Origin: Paraburkholderia youngii
GTDB taxonomy: Bacteria > Pseudomonadota > Gammaproteobacteria > Burkholderiales > Burkholderiaceae
DNA length: 64,000 nucleotides
NCBI RefSeq assembly: GCF_013366925.1
Contig: NZ_JAALDK010000002.1
Location: 434,001 to 498,000, forward strand
Direction: 5' to 3'
Positions 8,556 through 19,841 of the stretch are shown piece by piece. The notes beneath the pieces were generated by a model. That model had not been told where the DNA came from, searched no databases, and saw only the letters and a program-made list of their open reading frames with translations. The translations under genes were made by a program, and so were the position numbers. How positions within the stretch are numbered: position 1 is the first letter of the stretch; each line of letters opens with the position of its first letter.

Positions 8556-9779
8556 TCAGAAGAAGGCGGCGCTCGGCAGCGGCACGCCGTTCAGCGCGTG
8601 GTTGCCGAGCACTCGCGCCTTGTAGAGCCCCGGGTTATGCGAGGCAATCGTGCGGATGTTGCGCCAGTGGCGATCGAGTTGCGCCGCCTGCTTCGCGGCG
8701 GACGCGCCGCCCACGTCGAAGATCCGCGTCGCGCCATGCAGCGCGAGCTGATCGATCACGACCTTCGCTTTGGCGCTTCGCAGTGCCGCTTCCACGAACA
8801 GCGCATCGTCGGGCTGGCCGGCGATCGCGCTGTCGAACGCCTCGCCGAGCACGGCCGCCGCGTTCAGCACCGCGGCCTCGGCGACATACGCCGCGCTCTG
8901 CAACTCGCCGACCGTCTCCTGCAGCAGCGGATCGTCGGCCGGGCGCCGCGCGACCGCATGGTAGTAGTTGCGCTCGCGCTGCCGCACCAGTTCCACCGCA
9001 TCCTTCGCGATGCGGCGCAGGATGCCCGCGATGATCGTCGTCAGGTAGAGCTGCGCGAAGGTGGCCTGGTGCGGCAGCTTCACTTCGTCGGCACAGACGA
9101 GCACGTCTTCGGCCGCGACCTCGACGTTGCTGAAGACGGTGGTGCCGCTCGCGGTCTGGCGCTGGCCGATGCCGTCCCAGTCCTCGCGCACGTCGACGCC
9201 CGGCTGCCGCACCGACACGCGCGCACCGACGGAACGTCCATCCGGAGTCTTCGCATTGACGATGATGTGATCGAAGTACAGGTTGCCGGTGCTGTAGTAC
9301 TTGGTGCCCGTGAGCCGGTAGCCGGCGCCCGCCGGCTCGAGGCGCGTATTGCCGTCGCCGTCGCCGATGTTCTGCGTGCCGAGTTCGCTCGCGCCGAGAC
9401 CGAATAGCTCGCCCGCGCGCACGCGTTGGATCCAGCGCTGGTATTGCGGCAGTTGACGCGCACGCAGCGCCTTTTCGACGAACGCGAAATGGTTGCGCAG
9501 GATGTGCGGGATATTCGAGTCGGCTTCCGCCAGATCGAGCACGAGCTCGAAGAGCTGCGGCAACGTGGCGCCCGCGCCGCCTTCGTGCTTCGGCAAGCGG
9601 AAGACGCCGAGACGTGCGGCGCGCACCCGCGCGATCGCGTCGCGCGCATCGCCTTCCCCGCGCTCGCGTGCGGCAGCACCGGCCGCGATCGCCGCGACAA
9701 GCTCGCGCAGCGCGTCGGATTGCGGCTGCGCGACGGCGAGACCGGGATCAGCGGCCAGATTCGAATCGATCGTTCCCAT
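8556..9779 (-). CDS. Acyl-CoA-dehydrogenase-fold flavin monooxygenase (DszC/SfnB-like)
   Basis: A 407-residue flavoprotein of the acyl-CoA dehydrogenase superfamily. Key segments are the FRLPKHEGGAGATLPQLFE N-terminal helix, the LTGTKYYSTG strand of the middle beta domain, and a C-terminal HWRNIRTIASHNP segment. The latter form is typical of the DszC/SfnB group, which oxygenate sulfur compounds with reduced FMN, rather than of true dehydrogenases. The ATG at 9779 has GGAG eight bases ahead; an in-frame TTG two codons earlier is less likely. A close relative lies at 28894-30117. The neighbouring sfnG-like gene supports a role in sulfone or sulfoxide breakdown. Confidence 0.82.
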   Translation of the reverse strand: MGTIDSNLAADPGLAVAQPQSDALRELVAAIAAGAAARERGEGDARDAIARVRAARLGVFRLPKHEGGAGATLPQLFELVLDLAEADSNIPHILRNHFAFVEKALRARQLPQYQRWIQRVRAGELFGLGASELGTQNIGDGDGNTRLEPAGAGYRLTGTKYYSTGNLYFDHIIVNAKTPDGRSVGARVSVRQPGVDVREDWDGIGQRQTASGTTVFSNVEVAAEDVLVCADEVKLPHQATFAQLYLTTIIAGILRRIAKDAVELVRQRERNYYHAVARRPADDPLLQETVGELQSAAYVAEAAVLNAAAVLGEAFDSAIAGQPDDALFVEAALRSAKAKVVIDQLALHGATRIFDVGGASAAKQAAQLDRHWRNIRTIASHNPGLYKARVLGNHALNGVPLPSAAFF

Positions 9780-9844
9780 CAGCAAGACTCCGTGTGAATC
9801 AGATTCAGATGAACCCGTTTGTATTGGTTGTACCTGCGATGCCG

Positions 9845-11002
9845 TTACGCCTCGGACTGCACACGCACCCGCAGACCGGCCTGTTCCAGCAGCGGCAGCA
9901 CCGCTTCGCCGAAGTACGCGAGATCGGGCTCGAAATCGTAGAAAGTCAGTTGCACGCCATCGATGCCTGCCGCTTTCAGGCGCAGCAGATCGTCGACCAC
10001 ATGCTCAGGTGAACCGATGATCTGAATGTTTCCGCCGAGCACCCGCTGCTCGCGCTGATGGCCCTTCCAGGCCTGGGCGTCGCTGCGGCGTCCGGTGAAG
10101 CCATCGACCGCGCCGAAGTCGGCATGCGAGAGGATCGCGTCGTGATACGCGCGCGCCTCGCTCTCGGTCGGCCGACAAACGATGGTCGGATTGATCAGCG
10201 TACGCACCTGCCGGCCATGCGACTGCGCCGCCGCCCGCACCTGGGCCGTGTGCGCCGGCAGCACGTCGAGCGCCGCGTCGATCTGCGCACCGGCCGAACT
10301 CGTGATGAAGATCAGGTCCGAGTGTCTCGCCGCATAGTCGATGCCGGCCGGCGAACTCGTCGCGTTGACGAGCACGGGGCGGCCATAACGCGGCTTCGGC
10401 GACACGAACGCGTTGCGCGTGCGGTACCACTTGCCGTCGAACGTCAGGTTGTCGTCGAGCGACCAGAGCCGCTCCATCAGCTCGACGAACTCGCTCGCCA
10501 TCTCGTAGCGCTGGTCGTGCTCGAAATGGCCTTCGCGACCGAACATCTCGGCCTCGTCGATCGAATGGCCGGTCACCATGTTCAAGCCCCAGCGGCCGCC
10601 CGAAATATGGTCGAGCGTCGCGCCGAATTTCGCGAGATGCAGCGGATGCCAGTTGCCGTACAGGATGTGCAGCGTCGAGACCAGCAGGATGCGATGCGTG
10701 ATCGACGCGAGCGACGCAATCGCCATGAACGAATCGAGCGATTCGCGGCGGTAGCGCAGCGTGCCTCCGTGGCCATCCTTGCCGAGCCATTGCGCTAGGC
10801 CGAACACGAGATCGAAGCCGAGGTCCTCGGCCTTGCGCGTGAGGCGCGCGTTGTAATCGAAACTCCAGTCGGTGGTGCGCGGCAGCGTCGACATCGACCA
10901 GCCGCCGCTCTGGATCGGCAGGAACAGGCCGAGCATCAACGGCTGGGCTAGCGCTCGGGAAAGCGGGCTGTCGGGGAATTGAGCGGGAGACGGAAGCGAC
11001 AT
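9845..11002 (-). CDS. sfnG: SfnG/SsuD-like FMNH2-dependent sulfone/sulfonate monooxygenase
   Basis: A luciferase-superfamily oxygenase of 385 residues, probably converting dimethyl sulfone to methanesulfinate or acting on a related alkyl-sulfur substrate. The start at 11002 precedes MSLPSPAQF. Family marks include LFLPIQSGGW near residue 25, the LLVSTLHILYGNWHPLHLAK segment, SGGRWGLNMVTG and the phosphate-binding KPRYGRPVLVNATSSPAG strand. It is first in a minus-strand run continuing through the DszC-like enzyme, rhodanese, NtaA-like oxygenase and ssuCBA. The sfnG name is by overall resemblance; SsuD is the alternative. Confidence 0.72.
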   Translation of the reverse strand: MSLPSPAQFPDSPLSRALAQPLMLGLFLPIQSGGWSMSTLPRTTDWSFDYNARLTRKAEDLGFDLVFGLAQWLGKDGHGGTLRYRRESLDSFMAIASLASITHRILLVSTLHILYGNWHPLHLAKFGATLDHISGGRWGLNMVTGHSIDEAEMFGREGHFEHDQRYEMASEFVELMERLWSLDDNLTFDGKWYRTRNAFVSPKPRYGRPVLVNATSSPAGIDYAARHSDLIFITSSAGAQIDAALDVLPAHTAQVRAAAQSHGRQVRTLINPTIVCRPTESEARAYHDAILSHADFGAVDGFTGRRSDAQAWKGHQREQRVLGGNIQIIGSPEHVVDDLLRLKAAGIDGVQLTFYDFEPDLAYFGEAVLPLLEQAGLRVRVQSEA

Positions 11003-11430
11003 GAGATACGCGAAAGAAAATGAATGGAGCGCCGTCAGGCAGCTATCCTCATCAATGGATACAGGAGAGGGTTCGAAACAGCGGGTGGCCCCCACAGGTG
11101 GCCTGAGCACGCTGCGCCTCTCGATGCCGGGGCTATTTCACTAACTGCGGTGCCGGTACAACCATATTTCGTAAGCAAAAATCCGCTTTATTGTATGGAC
11201 CGCCCCGGGGCTCACCAACCAAGCAATACATATATGCAATTCTGTCCAAGCCCCGCGCCCTTTCCCGGACGTACGGAATTCACCATCCGCGTGCGGCTCG
11301 TCTTCCTCGGGTCGTGACCGGGTGCCGGGCCTATCCACCCGGCGCGCTATGCAATCGACAATCCATTACTAGCGTTTTCGCGGCAGGCTTCGCATACTCG
11401 CTGGCGACCCCACTGCGGAGTTCGTCCGTC
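11003..11430. other. Divergent intergenic region (sfnG-like / glyoxalase-like)
   Basis: A 428-base region between two divergent genes, AT-richer than its flanks (around 11150-11250). It must hold the promoter for the sulfur operon on the minus strand and for the glyoxalase-like gene on the plus strand. I did not find a clean sigma-54 element (TGGCAC-N5-TTGC), which is often associated with sfn genes. Confidence 0.5.
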
Positions 11431-12261
11431 ATGTCGCTTTCGCTCGACCACATCGTGATCCGCGTACAGGATCTCGAACAGACCATCGCCGATTTCACTA
11501 CGCTAGGCTTTACCGTGCAACGCGGGGGCACGCACGCCGATGGCGCCACGCACAACGCGCTGATCGGCTTCGCGGACGGCAGCTATGTCGAGCTGATCGC
11601 TTTTCTGCGCGAGGCGCCGGAGCATCGTTGGTGGGATGCAAGTCATGGCATCGGTGATGGGTTCGTCGATTTCGCGCTTCTACCGCAATCGGTTGCAAGT
11701 ACCATCGCCGCGGCTCGCGAACGAGGTCTCTCTTACGACGGTCCTTTCGCCGGTGGACGCGTGCGCCCCGACGGCGAGCGCCTCGAATGGCAGATCGGCA
11801 AACCGTCGAGCGCGGATCTGCCGTTCCTGTGCGGCGATCTGACGCCGCGCCGTCTGCGCGTGGCCGAAGGTGACGTACGCCATCACGCGAACGGTGCGCG
11901 CGGCGTTGGGAACATCACGCTGGCGGTGAACGACCTGAATGCGAGCCTCGCACGATATCGCGCTCTGCTCGGAGAACCCGGCGTGCAGCGTGCGCCGCTC
12001 CCCGGTTACGAAATAGAGTTGGCCATCCTGGCGCTCGGTACGACGACGCTCACGCTCGCCAGTCCCACCTGCCACACTCGCGAGCCGGCCGTTGGCCTTG
12101 CGGCCGACCTTCGGCGCCGCCTCGCCGCGCGCGGCGAAGGCGTTTTCGCGGTCGCGCTGGAGACGAACGTGGATAACGCAGCGCGCTCCCTGGATCGCGC
12201 ACTCGCGCATGATTCCATCATCGAACTGATAGCAGGCTCGTCGACCGGCCGCGCACAATAA
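11431..12261 (+). CDS. Glyoxalase/VOC-like protein (Glyoxalase_3 type)
   Basis: A 276-residue protein with two paired beta-alpha-beta modules of the vicinal-oxygen-chelate fold: residues 1-110 (LDHIVIRVQDLEQTIADFTTLG, then ADGSYVELIAF) and about 155-270 (VGNITLAVNDLNASLARYRALLG). The HIVIRV and YVELIAF segments carry the usual metal-ligand positions (His7 and the Glu of the latter). ATG at 11431 is the first position that starts the fold; the upstream extension is non-homologous. It is divergent from the sfnG-like operon and convergent with the Liv-type operon. The substrate is unknown. Confidence 0.75.
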   Translation: MSLSLDHIVIRVQDLEQTIADFTTLGFTVQRGGTHADGATHNALIGFADGSYVELIAFLREAPEHRWWDASHGIGDGFVDFALLPQSVASTIAAARERGLSYDGPFAGGRVRPDGERLEWQIGKPSSADLPFLCGDLTPRRLRVAEGDVRHHANGARGVGNITLAVNDLNASLARYRALLGEPGVQRAPLPGYEIELAILALGTTTLTLASPTCHTREPAVGLAADLRRRLAARGEGVFAVALETNVDNAARSLDRALAHDSIIELIAGSSTGRAQ

Positions 12262-12303
12262 CTTCACGCGCGGTCGGTGCAACGCGAAGCGCGACGGCAT
12301 CTC

Positions 12304-13100
<797 letters not shown>

Positions 13101-13104
<4 letters not shown>

Positions 13105-13994
13105 GCGGCCGCCGTTTCGTTGCGGCCATTCGCTACGCCGGCCGCGCCGACCTGACGATGTCCAAGGTACGCCTCGATCACGGCGGGATCGTCGCGCACT
13201 TCGGCAGGCAGCCCCGATGCAATCTTGCGGCCGTCTTCGAGCACGAGCACGCGGTCGGAAAGCTGCATCACGAGATCGAGCTTGTGCTCGATCAGCAGGA
13301 TGGTGAGGCCGTCCCGTTTGAGTTCGAGAATGAGTTCGAGCATTTCGGCGGTCTCGGATTCGTTCATGCCGGCGGTCGGTTCGTCGAGCAGCAGAATGCG
13401 CGGACGCAGTGCCAGCGCGCGCGCAATCTCGACGCGCCGGCGGTTCGCATAGGACAGGCTGTGCGCCGGCTGATCGAGACGCGGCGAGAGGCGCGTGCCG
13501 AAGCGCGCCAACAGCGCCGTCACCTCCTCGCGCAGCGCGGCGTCTTCGCGCCGTACCGATGCGGGCCCGGCCAGCGCGCGCAGCACTTCCGCGAACGCCC
13601 CGACCACGGGCCAGCCCCGACGCGTCATCGCGAGCCGGGCATGCGCGCCGATCAGCACGTTATCGAGCACGCTCAGATTGCCGAACACCCGTCCATGCTG
13701 GAACGTGCGAGCGACGCCGCGCGCGGCCAGCTGCTCCGGCGCCATGCCAGTCACTTCTTCACCGGCGAACTTCACCACGCCGGCGTCGGGCGTGTCGATG
13801 CCGGTCAGCAGATTGAACAGCGTGGACTTGCCGGCACCGTTCGGCCCGATCACGCTCACGCATTCGCCGCGCGCGACCGACAGGTTCACTTCGTCGACAG
13901 CCACCAGACCGCCGAAACGGCGTGTGACGCGCCGCACGTCGAACAGGATTTCCGTGCCGGGTGGCAAAGAAGATGTCATGGTCGTCTCCGTCAT
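13101..13994 (-). CDS. livG: LivG-type ABC transporter ATP-binding protein
   Basis: Second ATPase of the HAAT-type importer, 297 residues, with Walker A (GPNGAGKST), a [16 protein letters not shown] segment, a family signature in the LivG form ([15 protein letters not shown]) and Walker B ([12 protein letters not shown]). The ATG at 13994 overlaps the stop of the fused permease (ATGA). A tail of about 25 residues after the last conserved block is alanine and asparagine rich. Translational coupling on both sides indicates stoichiometric assembly with the permease and LivF. Confidence 0.88.
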
Positions 13995-15814
13995 ACCGAT
14001 CCGAGCAGGCCTTGTGGCCGGAAGCGCACCAGCAGCAGCAACATCACGCCGTAGATCAGCATCCGGTAGTCGGCGGCAAAACGGAACAGCTCGGGCAGGC
14101 TGATCAGCGCCACCGCACCGGCCATCGCGCCGATCACGCTGCCGAGACCGCCGAGAATCACCATCGTCAGCGCGAGAATCGACACTTGCGAGTCGAAGGT
14201 CTGATAGTTGATATAGCTGTACAGATGCGCCGCGATGCCGCCGCCGATGCCGGCCGCGAGACCACCGCAGGCGAACGCGATCGCCTTGTAGCGATTGGGG
14301 CGGATGCCATACGCGCGCGCCGCCACGTCGTCCTCGCGGATCGCGCGCCACGTGCGGCCCAGGTGCGAGTTCAGGAGCCGCGCCTGCAGCAGTGCGAGCA
14401 GCATGAGCACCGCGAGTGTGAACCAGTAGACGGCGCGCACGCCCGTCAACTGCCACCCGAACAGCGACAGCGGGGCAATGCCGGTGATGCCGACCGGACC
14501 GCGCGTCAGGCTGTCCCAGTTCAGGATGACGAGACCGATGATTTCACCGATGCCGAGTGTTGCAATCGACACGTAGTGGCCGCGCAGTCTGAACGACGGA
14601 TAAATCAGCACCGTGCCGATCGCCGCGGTAATGAGGCCGGCGAGCGGAATGGTCAGCGCCGGCGACCAACCCAGGTTGACGGACAGCAGCGCCGACGCAT
14701 ACGCGCCGATCAGGCGCAGTGCCGCATGCCCCAGCGAAATCTGCCCGACCGTGCCCGCGACGAGCGTGAGGCTCAACGCGAGCAGCCCATAGATCCAGCC
14801 GTTGGTCAGCGTCTGTAGCACGTAAGACGACGGCACGACGAACGGCAGCGCGAATGCGAGCGCAACCATCGCAACGATCGTGCGAGGTGGAATGCGCAGC
14901 GCGCGGCGGTTCGACAGAAACGTGCCGGTCAGCGGCTCGGGCGGCAACCTGCGGCTCGCGCTGAAGAGACCATTGGGCCGCCACACCAGAAACACCAGCA
15001 GCAGGACGAACGCGAACAGGTCGCGATAGCTGGTGCCGAATAGCGCCACCCCGTAGCTCTCGACGAGGCCGAGCAGCAGGCTGCCGGCAATCGCGCCCGG
15101 CACGTTCCCCAGCCCGCCGATCAGCAAGGCGACGACGCCTTTCAACGTCGCCTGAAAGCCCATCGCCGGATCGATGCTGTTGTAGTACATGCCGACCAGC
15201 AAGCCGCTTAAGCCCCCGAGTCCGCAGGCAATCGCAAACACGGCCTGATTCACGGCGTTCACGTTGACGCCCATCTGCTGCGCGGCATCGCGATCCTGCG
15301 CAGTCGCGCGCACGGCCCAGCCGAGCCGCGTGAAGCGCAGGAACACGTACAGCACGCCCGCCGCGCCGACCCCAATGGCCGCGATCAGCAGATCGAGCGA
15401 GCCGATGGTGGCCCCGCCGATCGACAGCGTCCACTCGGGCAGCGAACTCGGCACAGGACGTGGATCGGGTCCGAACACGATCTGCGCGAGCTGGTCGAGC
15501 ACGAAACTGATACCGATGGTAGCGAGCAGCGGCGCGATACGGGCCGCGCCCTGCAACGGCCGCAGGCCGATTCGCTCGATCAGGATGCCGAGCAGCGCGC
15601 AGCCCGTGACGGTCGCGACGAGCGCCACGGGCAGCGGCAAGCCGAGCCGCGTCAGACAAAGCCAGCCGATGAAGCCGCCCACCATATACACGGAGCCGTG
15701 AGCGAAATTGATCAGATGCGACACGCCGAAGATCAGCGCGAGGCCGACAGCGAGCAGCGCATAGATATTTCCGACGATCAGTCCGTTGATCGTGTAGTCG
15801 AACCAGGCGGTCAT
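13991..15814 (-). CDS. Fused LivH-LivM permease
   Basis: A single 607-residue membrane protein containing both permease halves of a HAAT-type importer. Residues 1 to about 290 match LivH ([24 protein letters not shown] at the start, [16 protein letters not shown]) and about 300-607 match LivM ([32 protein letters not shown], ending [10 protein letters not shown]). They are joined by a short linker containing [16 protein letters not shown]. Most systems encode these separately. The ATG at 15814 overlaps the stop of the receptor gene (ATGA), and the stop overlaps livG, so transport genes are strictly coupled. Confidence 0.88.
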   Translation of the reverse strand: MTAWFDYTINGLIVGNIYALLAVGLALIFGVSHLINFAHGSVYMVGGFIGWLCLTRLGLPLPVALVATVTGCALLGILIERIGLRPLQGAARIAPLLATIGISFVLDQLAQIVFGPDPRPVPSSLPEWTLSIGGATIGSLDLLIAAIGVGAAGVLYVFLRFTRLGWAVRATAQDRDAAQQMGVNVNAVNQAVFAIACGLGGLSGLLVGMYYNSIDPAMGFQATLKGVVALLIGGLGNVPGAIAGSLLLGLVESYGVALFGTSYRDLFAFVLLLVFLVWRPNGLFSASRRLPPEPLTGTFLSNRRALRIPPRTIVAMVALAFALPFVVPSSYVLQTLTNGWIYGLLALSLTLVAGTVGQISLGHAALRLIGAYASALLSVNLGWSPALTIPLAGLITAAIGTVLIYPSFRLRGHYVSIATLGIGEIIGLVILNWDSLTRGPVGITGIAPLSLFGWQLTGVRAVYWFTLAVLMLLALLQARLLNSHLGRTWRAIREDDVAARAYGIRPNRYKAIAFACGGLAAGIGGGIAAHLYSYINYQTFDSQVSILALTMVILGGLGSVIGAMAGAVALISLPELFRFAADYRMLIYGVMLLLLVRFRPQGLLGSV

Positions 15815-16989
15815 GGTGTGTGCACGGCGCTCGCCCCATCCCACAGAGCGAATTTGCCGTCCTTCACGACGAGGTCGAGATTCTTCGCGCCTGCCACGCG
15901 GCGCGTCTGCGGATCGAATTTGAACTTGCCGAAGATCACGCTCGGCACGTCGTTGATTTTCGTAAAGCCGTCATGCACGGCCGCGCGATCCGCGCCGTAG
16001 CGGCGAATCAGTTCGCCCGACAGAATCATAGCGTCGTATGCGCGTGCGGCGAAGGTGTCCGGATCAGCGCCGTATCTGGCGCGGTAGCGCTGCACGAAGC
16101 TTTGTACTTCAGGACGCGGATCGCCGGGGAAGAAGTTCGATTCGGTGTAGACGCCATTCACCGCAGGGCCGCCAAGATCGAGAAACTTCGGTGAATACAC
16201 CGAGCCGACCGCCGCGATTGGCGTGCTCACACCGGCCGCTCGCGCCTGGCGAACGATCTGGGCACCGTCGGAATAGTACGAGATCAGCACGATCGAATCC
16301 GGCTGTTCGCTTCGCACGCGCGTGAGCGTCGCGCGAAAATCCTTTTCGTTCGGTTGATACGCTTCCGCCGCGACGACCTGCGCGCCGTCCGCGGTCGCGG
16401 CCTTCGCGAAGATGTCCTTGCTGGTGCGGCCCCAGTCCGTGTTCAGATAGAGCACGGCGATTTTCCTGAAGCCGAGTCCTTTGGTCACATAGTGCGCGAG
16501 CAGCGGCTGTTCTTCGGCCTGGCTCATCGCCGTGCTCCACATATAGTCGCCGCCCTTCGTGAATTCAGGATGCGAGTTCGTGAAACCGAACTGCACGAGA
16601 CCCGCGCGCTGGTACACCGGCGACGCGGCCATCGAGGCACCGCTCGACAGATCTCCCAATTCCAGCAGGATGCGTTTGTCGTCGGCGAACTTCTGTGCGA
16701 TCGCGACGGCCTGACGCGGATCGCTACGGCTGTCCTCGAAGTCATAGCTGAGCGGATGGCCGTCGATCCCGCCATTGCCGTTGATCTGTTCGAGCGCGAG
16801 ATCGAAGCCACGCTTCCATTGCTCGCCGTATTGCGCATCCTGGCCGCTGAGCGGTCCGGTCACGCCGACCCAGTACGGATCGGCCGCGTGCGCCACGGGC
16901 ATCACGCCGCAGGTTGCGAGCGCCAGCGCGCCGGCGAGGTGACGCAGTGTGCTGGCCGCACCGCGCTTGTTGTTCCGCAGAATCGACAT
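15811..16989 (-). CDS. LivK-type ABC transporter substrate-binding protein
   Basis: Periplasmic receptor of the fused-permease importer. The 392-residue product has a signal peptide (hydrophobic [18 protein letters not shown], cut before ADPYW) and the leucine-binding-protein fold (PBP type I), with [21 protein letters not shown], the [17 protein letters not shown] strand and the [16 protein letters not shown] hinge segment. The chosen start at 16989 removes an unlikely 14-residue extension. It closely resembles the receptor at 21123-22298, including long identical blocks. It is divergent from the LysR gene and first in the operon. Confidence 0.88.
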   Translation of the reverse strand: MSILRNNKRGAASTLRHLAGALALATCGVMPVAHAADPYWVGVTGPLSGQDAQYGEQWKRGFDLALEQINGNGGIDGHPLSYDFEDSRSDPRQAVAIAQKFADDKRILLELGDLSSGASMAASPVYQRAGLVQFGFTNSHPEFTKGGDYMWSTAMSQAEEQPLLAHYVTKGLGFRKIAVLYLNTDWGRTSKDIFAKAATADGAQVVAAEAYQPNEKDFRATLTRVRSEQPDSIVLISYYSDGAQIVRQARAAGVSTPIAAVGSVYSPKFLDLGGPAVNGVYTESNFFPGDPRPEVQSFVQRYRARYGADPDTFAARAYDAMILSGELIRRYGADRAAVHDGFTKINDVPSVIFGKFKFDPQTRRVAGAKNLDLVVKDGKFALWDGASAVHTP

Positions 16990-17078
16990 ACAGGTCTCAC
17001 GCCTTGGAATTGAGTGAGGCCATGTAACCATGTTGCGCGGACGCGGGCCAACGAAGATGCGCGACGAAGCTTATTCCA

Positions 17079-17090
17079 TTGCATTTGCAA
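17079..17090. promoter_or_regulatory. Candidate LysR-type operator (TTGCA-N2-TGCAA)
   Basis: A perfect five-base inverted repeat with a two-base centre lies in the 339-base divergent region between the LivK-type receptor gene and the LysR gene, about 90 bases upstream of the receptor start. It contains a T-N10-A-like dyad of the sort LysR-family proteins bind. An AT-rich stretch near 17255-17280 is a second candidate. Position and symmetry are seen; regulator binding is inference. Confidence 0.35.
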
Positions 17091-17328
17091 AGCTTGTGAA
17101 GGTGAATGCTGATGTTCTTTACGAGAGCGTGTTCGAGATGGCCGACTGCTGCGAAAACCCCCCATTTAAAGCACTTTTTCGCGAATCACGTTCGTAGCGA
17201 GCAGATCGCCCCGAAGCGCGCAAGCAGCCGCTCACGCTAACTTTCGTCAATTGCATAGCGGAATTTATTATAAGAATTGCGCATTCAGGCGCTCCTAAAA
17301 TGCACCCATCACATGGATGAGGCATCGC

Positions 17329-18339
17329 ATGGAGCTGCATCAACTCGAAGCATTCTCGGCGGTTATGTCGACGGGCAGCATGACCGGCGCCGCGCGCCTG
17401 CTCGGCCGCTCGCAACCCGGCGTCACGAGAACCATCCAGGATCTCGAACATGAGATCGGCTACGCCCTGTTCGAACGCAAAGGACCTCGTGTCACACCGA
17501 CGAGCCGTGCGTTCCGGCTGTACGGCGAAGTCGAGCGCTCGTTGATCGGCCTCGCCGCTATCGAGGCCAGCGCGCGGGCAATCGGCCGCGACGAGGTCAT
17601 GCCATTGCGCGTCGTCGCAACGCCCGCACTCGCTGCGGCACTGGCGCCACGCGCAATGGCGAAGCTCGCGCAAGCAGGCGCGCGCTTCGACACGCAGCTG
17701 CGCAGCGCGTCCGCCGAGCAGGTCGCGGAGGCGTTGCTGTCACGTTCGGCCGACATCGGCATCGCGACTTTGCCGCTCGACCATGCTGCGCTCGACGTGC
17801 ACTACATCATCGAGGCGCCATGCGTCGCGGTGCTGCATCCGAACGACCCGCTCGCGCAAGATGCCGTGCTACGGCTCGCGCACGTCGCCGCCCAGCCTGT
17901 CGCCACGCTGGCAAACCGCTATCGTCTGCGCAGCCGGATCGATCGCGCATTCGACGAGGCTGGCGTCGCGCCTAACGTCGCGCTCGAAACGAATGCATCG
18001 CTGAACGCGATGATGGCCGCGCAACAACAACTGGGAGTCGCAATCGTCGATCCGGTGACTGCCTTCGGCATGCGCCTCCCGGACGTCGAAGTCCGACCGC
18101 TCGATGTGGCGATTCCGTTCCTCTATGGCGTCGTCACACTGTCCGGCCTGCCTCGCAGCGTTGAAGTGAACGCGATGATCGAATCGCTCGCGGAGGTCTC
18201 GCGGATGCTTCTGCCTGGGTCCGTGCGTCACGCGGCGTCACGGCATGGCGCACTGGTTGCTCACGATCGCACGGATAGCGCGGCCCCTACCCTGCATTCC
18301 AGTTCCTTCACTTACCGCGACATCGGAGCCCCGGCATGA
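17329..18339 (+). CDS. LysR-family transcriptional regulator
   Basis: A 336-residue LysR-type regulator. The N-terminal winged helix-turn-helix (LHQLEAFSAVMSTGSMTGAARLLGRSQPGVTRTIQDLE) occupies residues 1-60, and the effector-binding domain follows from about 90 to 300. The ATG at 17329 has GAGG six bases ahead; another ATG four codons earlier is possible. It is divergent from the Liv-type transport operon and its stop overlaps the start of the flavoprotein gene (ATGA), so it probably controls both directions. The inducer is unknown; a sulfur-status metabolite would be in keeping with the region. Confidence 0.85.
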   Translation: MELHQLEAFSAVMSTGSMTGAARLLGRSQPGVTRTIQDLEHEIGYALFERKGPRVTPTSRAFRLYGEVERSLIGLAAIEASARAIGRDEVMPLRVVATPALAAALAPRAMAKLAQAGARFDTQLRSASAEQVAEALLSRSADIGIATLPLDHAALDVHYIIEAPCVAVLHPNDPLAQDAVLRLAHVAAQPVATLANRYRLRSRIDRAFDEAGVAPNVALETNASLNAMMAAQQQLGVAIVDPVTAFGMRLPDVEVRPLDVAIPFLYGVVTLSGLPRSVEVNAMIESLAEVSRMLLPGSVRHAASRHGALVAHDRTDSAAPTLHSSSFTYRDIGAPA

Positions 18340-19841
18340 GCGCAACGACTCCTCCACACGCGGCTCCAGGACTCGCCGCGCTTGAAGCGCGGCTTCGCGA
18401 GGACCTCGGCTGGCTCGAGCTGCCCGCGCCTTCCTGGGTTCCCGCACGGACCTCCGACGGGCAGCGCGTGCTCGATGTCGCCATCATCGGCGCGGGCATG
18501 GCCGGGCTTACGGCGAGCGCCGAACTGCGGCTGCTCGGCATCGACAATCAGCGCCTCTTCGATCAGGCGCCGGCCGGTCAGGAAGGTCCCTGGATCACCT
18601 ATGCGCGGATGCAGACGCTGCGCTCTCCCAAACAGTTGACGGGACCCGCGCTGCGCTTGCCCGCACTCACGTTCCGCGCCTGGTACGAAGCCCAGTTCGG
18701 CCGCGACCAATGGAGCGCGCTCTACAAGATTCCACGCGCGCAATGGATGGACTATCTGCGCTGGTATCGGCGCGTGCTCGATCTGCCGGTATCCAATGAC
18801 ACGCGTGTCGAGAAACTGCAGACGCGCAGCGATGGTCTGATCGAGCTCGCGCTATTGCACGGACCGGCCAACAACACCCGGCAAGCGCGGCGCGAAACCG
18901 TGCTCGCCCGCCATGTCGTGCTCGCAACCGGCCGGGAAGGACTGGGCGGCCCGTATGTTCCCGACATTGCCCGCGACGTTCCCTCACATCTGCGCGCGCA
19001 CTCGTCGGACCCCATCGACTTTGCCGCGTTGCGCGGCAAACGTGTCGGAGTGGTCGGCGCAAGCGCATCCGCGTTCGATAACGCCGCGAGCGCTCTTGAA
19101 GCGGGGGCCGGGCGAGTCGATCTATTCGTGCGGCGCGCCGCGCTGCCCCATATCAACAAACTGACCGGCATCGGTAGCCCCGGCCTCGTTCACGGGTTCG
19201 CGAATCTGCCCGACGCCTGGAAATGGCGCTTCCTGCACTATTCGACGCAAACGCAGGCCCCACCGCCGCGCGACAGCGTGCTGCGGGTCGCCGCTCACGC
19301 GCGGGCTCATCTGCACCTGGCGAGTCCGCTGACGGGTTTGCGCCACGAAGGCGACACGATCGTCGTCGACACGCCCCGAGGGCAATACACCCTCGACTAC
19401 CTGATCTTCGCGACCGGCTTTCACTCGGAAATCGACACGCGCGACGAATTTGCGCCCATCGCGCCGCACGTGCGCCGCTGGCGCGACCGCTTTACACCGG
19501 CGGCGGAATTGTCGAACGAAGAACTCGCTAGCTCGCCGGACCTCGACAGCAACTTCGCCTTCCAGGAACGCGTTCCCGGGGCCTGCCCGGCGCTCGCGCG
19601 CATTCACTGCTTCAATCACGCAGCCAGTCTGACGCACGGCAAGGTCGCCGGCGACATCCCCGCGATCAGCGACGGCGCGCAGCGGCTCGCGCGCGGGATC
19701 GCCGCAATGCTGTTCGACGCCGACCGCGATACGCACTACGCGGCGCTGCAAGCTTTCGACACCGCGGAACTCGCGGGAGACGAATGGGACGACGCCGATG
19801 CCGCTGCCGGCACCGTGCCCGCCGACACCCCTGCCCTTTAA
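18336..19841 (+). CDS. FAD/NAD(P)-binding flavoprotein monooxygenase
   Basis: A 501-residue flavoprotein with two dinucleotide-binding motifs: GAGMAGL after strand VAIIG (about residue 50) for FAD and GASASAFDNA after KRVGVVG (about residue 230) for NAD(P). The later FATGF segment is shared with class B flavin monooxygenases and Baeyer-Villiger-type enzymes. The first 45 residues form a helical extension. Start and stop both overlap the neighbours (ATGA with LysR, TAATG with the CMD gene), so it belongs to the five-gene LysR unit. The substrate is not evident; an alkyl-sulfur or amine oxygenation is plausible. Confidence 0.8.
   Translation: MSATTPPHAAPGLAALEARLREDLGWLELPAPSWVPARTSDGQRVLDVAIIGAGMAGLTASAELRLLGIDNQRLFDQAPAGQEGPWITYARMQTLRSPKQLTGPALRLPALTFRAWYEAQFGRDQWSALYKIPRAQWMDYLRWYRRVLDLPVSNDTRVEKLQTRSDGLIELALLHGPANNTRQARRETVLARHVVLATGREGLGGPYVPDIARDVPSHLRAHSSDPIDFAALRGKRVGVVGASASAFDNAASALEAGAGRVDLFVRRAALPHINKLTGIGSPGLVHGFANLPDAWKWRFLHYSTQTQAPPPRDSVLRVAAHARAHLHLASPLTGLRHEGDTIVVDTPRGQYTLDYLIFATGFHSEIDTRDEFAPIAPHVRRWRDRFTPAAELSNEELASSPDLDSNFAFQERVPGACPALARIHCFNHAASLTHGKVAGDIPAISDGAQRLARGIAAMLFDADRDTHYAALQAFDTAELAGDEWDDADAAAGTVPADTPAL

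Noticed and set aside
11003..11430. Sigma-54 promoter for the sfnG-like operon
   Set aside because: No TGGCAC-N5-TTGC match was found on either strand.
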